A model generated the notes under the pieces. That model saw only the letters and a list, made by a program, of their open reading frames with translations, was not told where the DNA came from and made no database searches. From Bacteroides sp. (GTDB taxonomy: Bacteria; Bacteroidota; Bacteroidia; Bacteroidales; Bacteroidaceae): 29,191 nucleotides of DNA. A program made the translations under genes and the position numbers. Shown piece by piece: positions 26,943 through 29,191 of the stretch (position 1 is its first letter; every line of letters starts with the position of its first letter). The stretch lies in contig DXWV01000092.1 in the NCBI GenBank assembly GCA_019416685.1, forward strand, positions 1-29,191. The letters run 5' to 3'.

Positions 26943-27825
26943 CTAATGACAGTGATAGAAGTATCCCCATAAGCAGCATATTGCGCGAAGTTTCGCCCAG
27001 TATGCTGTTTAGTTTTTTACCACTATGTATCTTTACCATTTTGCGCCAGGTGGCGATGTGTAGTGCAAGATAAATAACTGCTGTTATGATGGCTGGAATG
27101 AGTGTTTCTGACAATAGCCACAGGCTCAATATCGTGGCAATAATTCCCAGTATCAGATACAGGTATCTGCCAAAAGGTTCTCCAAAACGGACTACTACCG
27201 TTCGCTTGCCGCTTTGTGCATCTGCTTTCCTGTCACGGTAATTGTTTACTACCAATAGAGTATCTACAATCAATCCGCAAATGAATGAAGCTATTGTTAC
27301 ATCCGGAGTCCATGTAAGTGCCTGTACGTAGTAGGTACCACCTACCGGAACAAATCCGAAAAACAGGATTACCAGTACATCTCCCCAGCCGTTGTACGAA
27401 AGGGGATAAGGTCCTGTGGTATAGAAGAAAGCGAACATTACGCATAGTATCCCCACGAGTATCAACTGCCAGCCTGCATAAAACAGCAGTATGCATCCGA
27501 TAAGACATGCTATGACTACAGTGAATACTATTCCCCGTTTCATGGCACCGGGAGAAATCCAGCCTTGTGCACAAGCTCGTTCCGGTCCCAGGCGATCTTC
27601 CCGGTCTGTACCTTTCAGGAAGTCGAATAAATCGTTGATAAAATTGGCTGCAATCTGCATTAACCCGGCGAAAAGAAAACAGATCAGTGCTGGCAACCAG
27701 TGGAACTGTCCGTCGGCATAAGCCAGAGCACTACCTACCAGTACAGGGGTAGCTGCTCCTGCCAGTGTTTTAGGGCGTGCAGCAAGTATCCATGCACGCA
27801 AAGAATTTTGTTTTATCTCTTCCAT
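26926..27825 (-). CDS. menA: 1,4-dihydroxy-2-naphthoate polyprenyltransferase
   Basis: A 299-residue UbiA-family integral membrane prenyltransferase that joins a polyprenyl chain to 1,4-dihydroxy-2-naphthoate in menaquinone synthesis. The two polyprenyl-diphosphate-binding motifs are NDLFDFLKGTDRED (64-77) and NNYRDRKAD (194-202). About eight hydrophobic segments cover the rest. The N-terminus LRAWILAARPKTLAGAATPVLVG is typical of MenA. The start at 27825 was chosen because family similarity begins there; the longer reading to 27873 runs through the divergent promoter region. The last residues overlap the terminator hairpin shared with rfbB. Confidence 0.93.
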   Translation of the reverse strand: MEEIKQNSLRAWILAARPKTLAGAATPVLVGSALAYADGQFHWLPALICFLFAGLMQIAANFINDLFDFLKGTDREDRLGPERACAQGWISPGAMKRGIVFTVVIACLIGCILLFYAGWQLILVGILCVMFAFFYTTGPYPLSYNGWGDVLVILFFGFVPVGGTYYVQALTWTPDVTIASFICGLIVDTLLVVNNYRDRKADAQSGKRTVVVRFGEPFGRYLYLILGIIATILSLWLLSETLIPAIITAVIYLALHIATWRKMVKIHSGKKLNSILGETSRNMLLMGILLSLSLVIGDW

Positions 27826-27946
27826 GCTGCAAAGATACTTCAAAAATCCATATCTTTGTTGTTCGAAAAACAATTTGCTGCCCGTTTTCCTGATATCTCT
27901 CTGGCAACAAATTAGTATATTACTTGTTTACTTATTATTTTGACAT
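27826..27946. promoter_or_regulatory. Divergent promoter region between menA and metallophosphoesterase gene
   Basis: CAAAGATA (27830-27837) and TATCTTTG (27851-27858) form an 8-bp inverted repeat with a 13-nt spacer. Each arm matches the Bacteroides -7 consensus TAnnTTTG, one per strand. The plus-strand box would give a leader of about 80 nt for the phosphoesterase gene. The minus-strand box lies only a few bases before the menA ATG, so it would imply an almost leaderless transcript or be fortuitous. Confidence 0.4.
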
Positions 27947-28993
27947 ATGAAGAAGTTAATATATCTCCTGTTCTTACTTTCATTTCTCTTTTCTTCCTGT
28001 AAATCGAAGAAAAATTTGGTAGTATCTTCGTCTTATCCTATACTGAATGCAGATTCTCTTTATTCTGATACTTCCACTCTGTCCTCTACATTTTTTGCTC
28101 CGGATTATTCGACTCTGAAGAAGCCGGAACGTAGTAAGAAGCGTCAGAAGCGATCTAACCCCGTTGTAGCTCGCTCTTCTGTTCCGGCAGGAACGGCTCC
28201 CGGTACATTGATTACGCATTCTGAAGCAAGTGCTTCTTCCGCTTATAAAGGGGTGGATCGAGTGGTGAAGTACGACTTTACTCATCGTGATGTGCCCGAG
28301 GCTTTTGATGGGTTCCGCATTGCTTTTATTTCCGATCTTCATTACAAGAGCCTTTTCAAAGAAAAGGAATTGACCGGCCTCGTTCGTTTGTTAATAGCCG
28401 AACAGGCTGATGTGCTGTTGATGGGAGGGGACTATCAGGAAGGCTGTGAATATGTACCCGAACTGTTTGCTGCTTTATCTCAGGTGAAAACTCCGATGGG
28501 AACGTATGGCGTGATGGGCAATAATGATTACGAACGTTGCCATGATGACATTGTTCGTGAAATGCAACGCTATGGTATGCGTGTTCTTGAACACCGGGTG
28601 GATACGCTAAAGCGCGATGGACAGCAAATACTCATTGCCGGTGTGCGCAACCCTTTTGATTTGAAACAGAATGGTAAATCGCCTACGCTTGATCTTTCTC
28701 CTGAAGACTTTGTCATCTTGCTTGTTCATACTCCCGATTACGTCGAAGATGTTTCCGTTGCAAATACTGATCTTGCTCTTGCCGGGCATACGCATGGTGG
28801 GCAGGTGCGTATCTTTGGTTATGCTCCTATTATTCCCTCTCACTATGGAAGCCGTTTTCTTACGGGATTGAAGTATAATACGGCTAATATACCGATGATT
28901 GTTACCAATGGTCTGGGTACTTCTAACAGGAATATACGTATTGGTGCTCCAACAGAGGTGGTTGTTATTACATTGCATCAACAAAAGCAGTAG
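27947..28993 (+). CDS. Lipoprotein calcineurin-like metallophosphoesterase (YkuE/LpxG-like)
   Basis: A 348-residue protein with a lipoprotein signal (FSSC, Cys18). A linker of about 80 residues rich in Ser, Thr and Lys/Arg (20-100) is followed by a complete dinuclear metal-binding phosphoesterase domain: SDLH (129-132), GGDY (160-163), GNND (191-194), His261 and GHTHGGQ (280-286). All metal ligands are present, so it should be active. The closest recognised group is YkuE/YaeI-type enzymes, some of which hydrolyse UDP-2,3-diacylglucosamine in lipid A synthesis, but the lipid anchor means it acts outside the cytoplasm and the substrate is open. Transcribed divergently from menA. Confidence 0.85.
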   Translation: MKKLIYLLFLLSFLFSSCKSKKNLVVSSSYPILNADSLYSDTSTLSSTFFAPDYSTLKKPERSKKRQKRSNPVVARSSVPAGTAPGTLITHSEASASSAYKGVDRVVKYDFTHRDVPEAFDGFRIAFISDLHYKSLFKEKELTGLVRLLIAEQADVLLMGGDYQEGCEYVPELFAALSQVKTPMGTYGVMGNNDYERCHDDIVREMQRYGMRVLEHRVDTLKRDGQQILIAGVRNPFDLKQNGKSPTLDLSPEDFVILLVHTPDYVEDVSVANTDLALAGHTHGGQVRIFGYAPIIPSHYGSRFLTGLKYNTANIPMIVTNGLGTSNRNIRIGAPTEVVVITLHQQKQ

Positions 28994-29060
28994 TACGGCT
29001 CATACTTCTTTTCGTATCGTGTGTTGTATTGAAATGTATGGGGAGTCGTAATCTAACGAT

Positions 29061-29136
29061 GTACGAGATGTACATGTCATGCAGTACGAGATGCACATCT
29101 CGTGCTGTCCCACATGTGCATCTGGGGATGTACGAC
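29061..29136. repeat. Nested inverted repeats downstream of the metallophosphoesterase gene
   Basis: The inner hairpin at 29082-29107 has 12-bp arms with one wobble pair around a 2-nt centre (GTACGAGATG ... CATCTCGTGC). Outside it, GATGTACATGT (29067-29077) pairs with ACATGTGCATC (29112-29122) with one wobble. Variants of GTACGAGATG and GATGTACGA occur again at both flanks. No T-run follows, so it is more like a REP-type palindromic element than a classical terminator, though it may still end the upstream transcript. The remaining bases to 29191 hold nothing recognisable. Confidence 0.65.
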
Positions 29137-29191
29137 GGGATATTCCTAAAATAATAAAATTAAAGGCAACTACTTCATTGCGAATTAGTTG

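Noticed and set aside
27826..27873. Earlier ATG for MenA
   Set aside because: The added 16 residues are unlike MenA N-termini and run through the divergent promoter repeat.

Overview
The window looks like a chromosome segment from a gut Bacteroides species (Bacteroidota). The signs are two SusC/SusD pairs, a hybrid two-component system (HTCS) regulator, surface lipoproteins with acidic residues after the lipid-anchored cysteine, and TAnnTTTG-type -7 promoter boxes. The DNA is AT-rich between genes. No tRNA, rRNA, CRISPR array, integrase or transposase was seen.

Bases 1-24527 are one polysaccharide-utilisation-type locus (PUL) arranged around its regulator. On the minus strand lie a GH95-like glycosidase that is truncated or frameshifted at the window edge (15-1358), a secreted seven-repeat FG-GAP protein (1460-3490), and the 1349-residue HTCS sensor/regulator (4023-8072). 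On the plus strand a tightly spaced seven-gene operon runs from 8610 to 24527: four-domain fasciclin lipoprotein, SusC, SusD, two further fasciclin lipoproteins each with an extra C-terminal beta-rich region, a second SusC, and a second SusD. No intact carbohydrate-active enzyme is encoded in that operon, so it looks like a binding and import machine. Enzymes would have to come from the minus-strand arm or from elsewhere.

The most informative non-coding result is that both arms share promoter architecture. An identical 15-bp element (TACATTTATTATAGT) lies exactly 55 bp upstream of a TAnnTTTG box in front of the FG-GAP gene and in front of the fasciclin operon, in the same orientation relative to transcription. 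Each is surrounded by AAATGT cores at 21-bp spacing. This is the expected layout for a shared HTCS operator and ties the two arms into one regulon. A separate array of four degenerate 23-bp units (3832-3923) sits between the HTCS gene and the FG-GAP promoter.

Bases 24528-29191 are housekeeping: rfbA and rfbB (first two steps of dTDP-rhamnose synthesis), convergent menA (menaquinone synthesis), and a divergent lipoprotein metallophosphoesterase. They are separated by large intergenic inverted repeats that look like terminators or REP-like elements.
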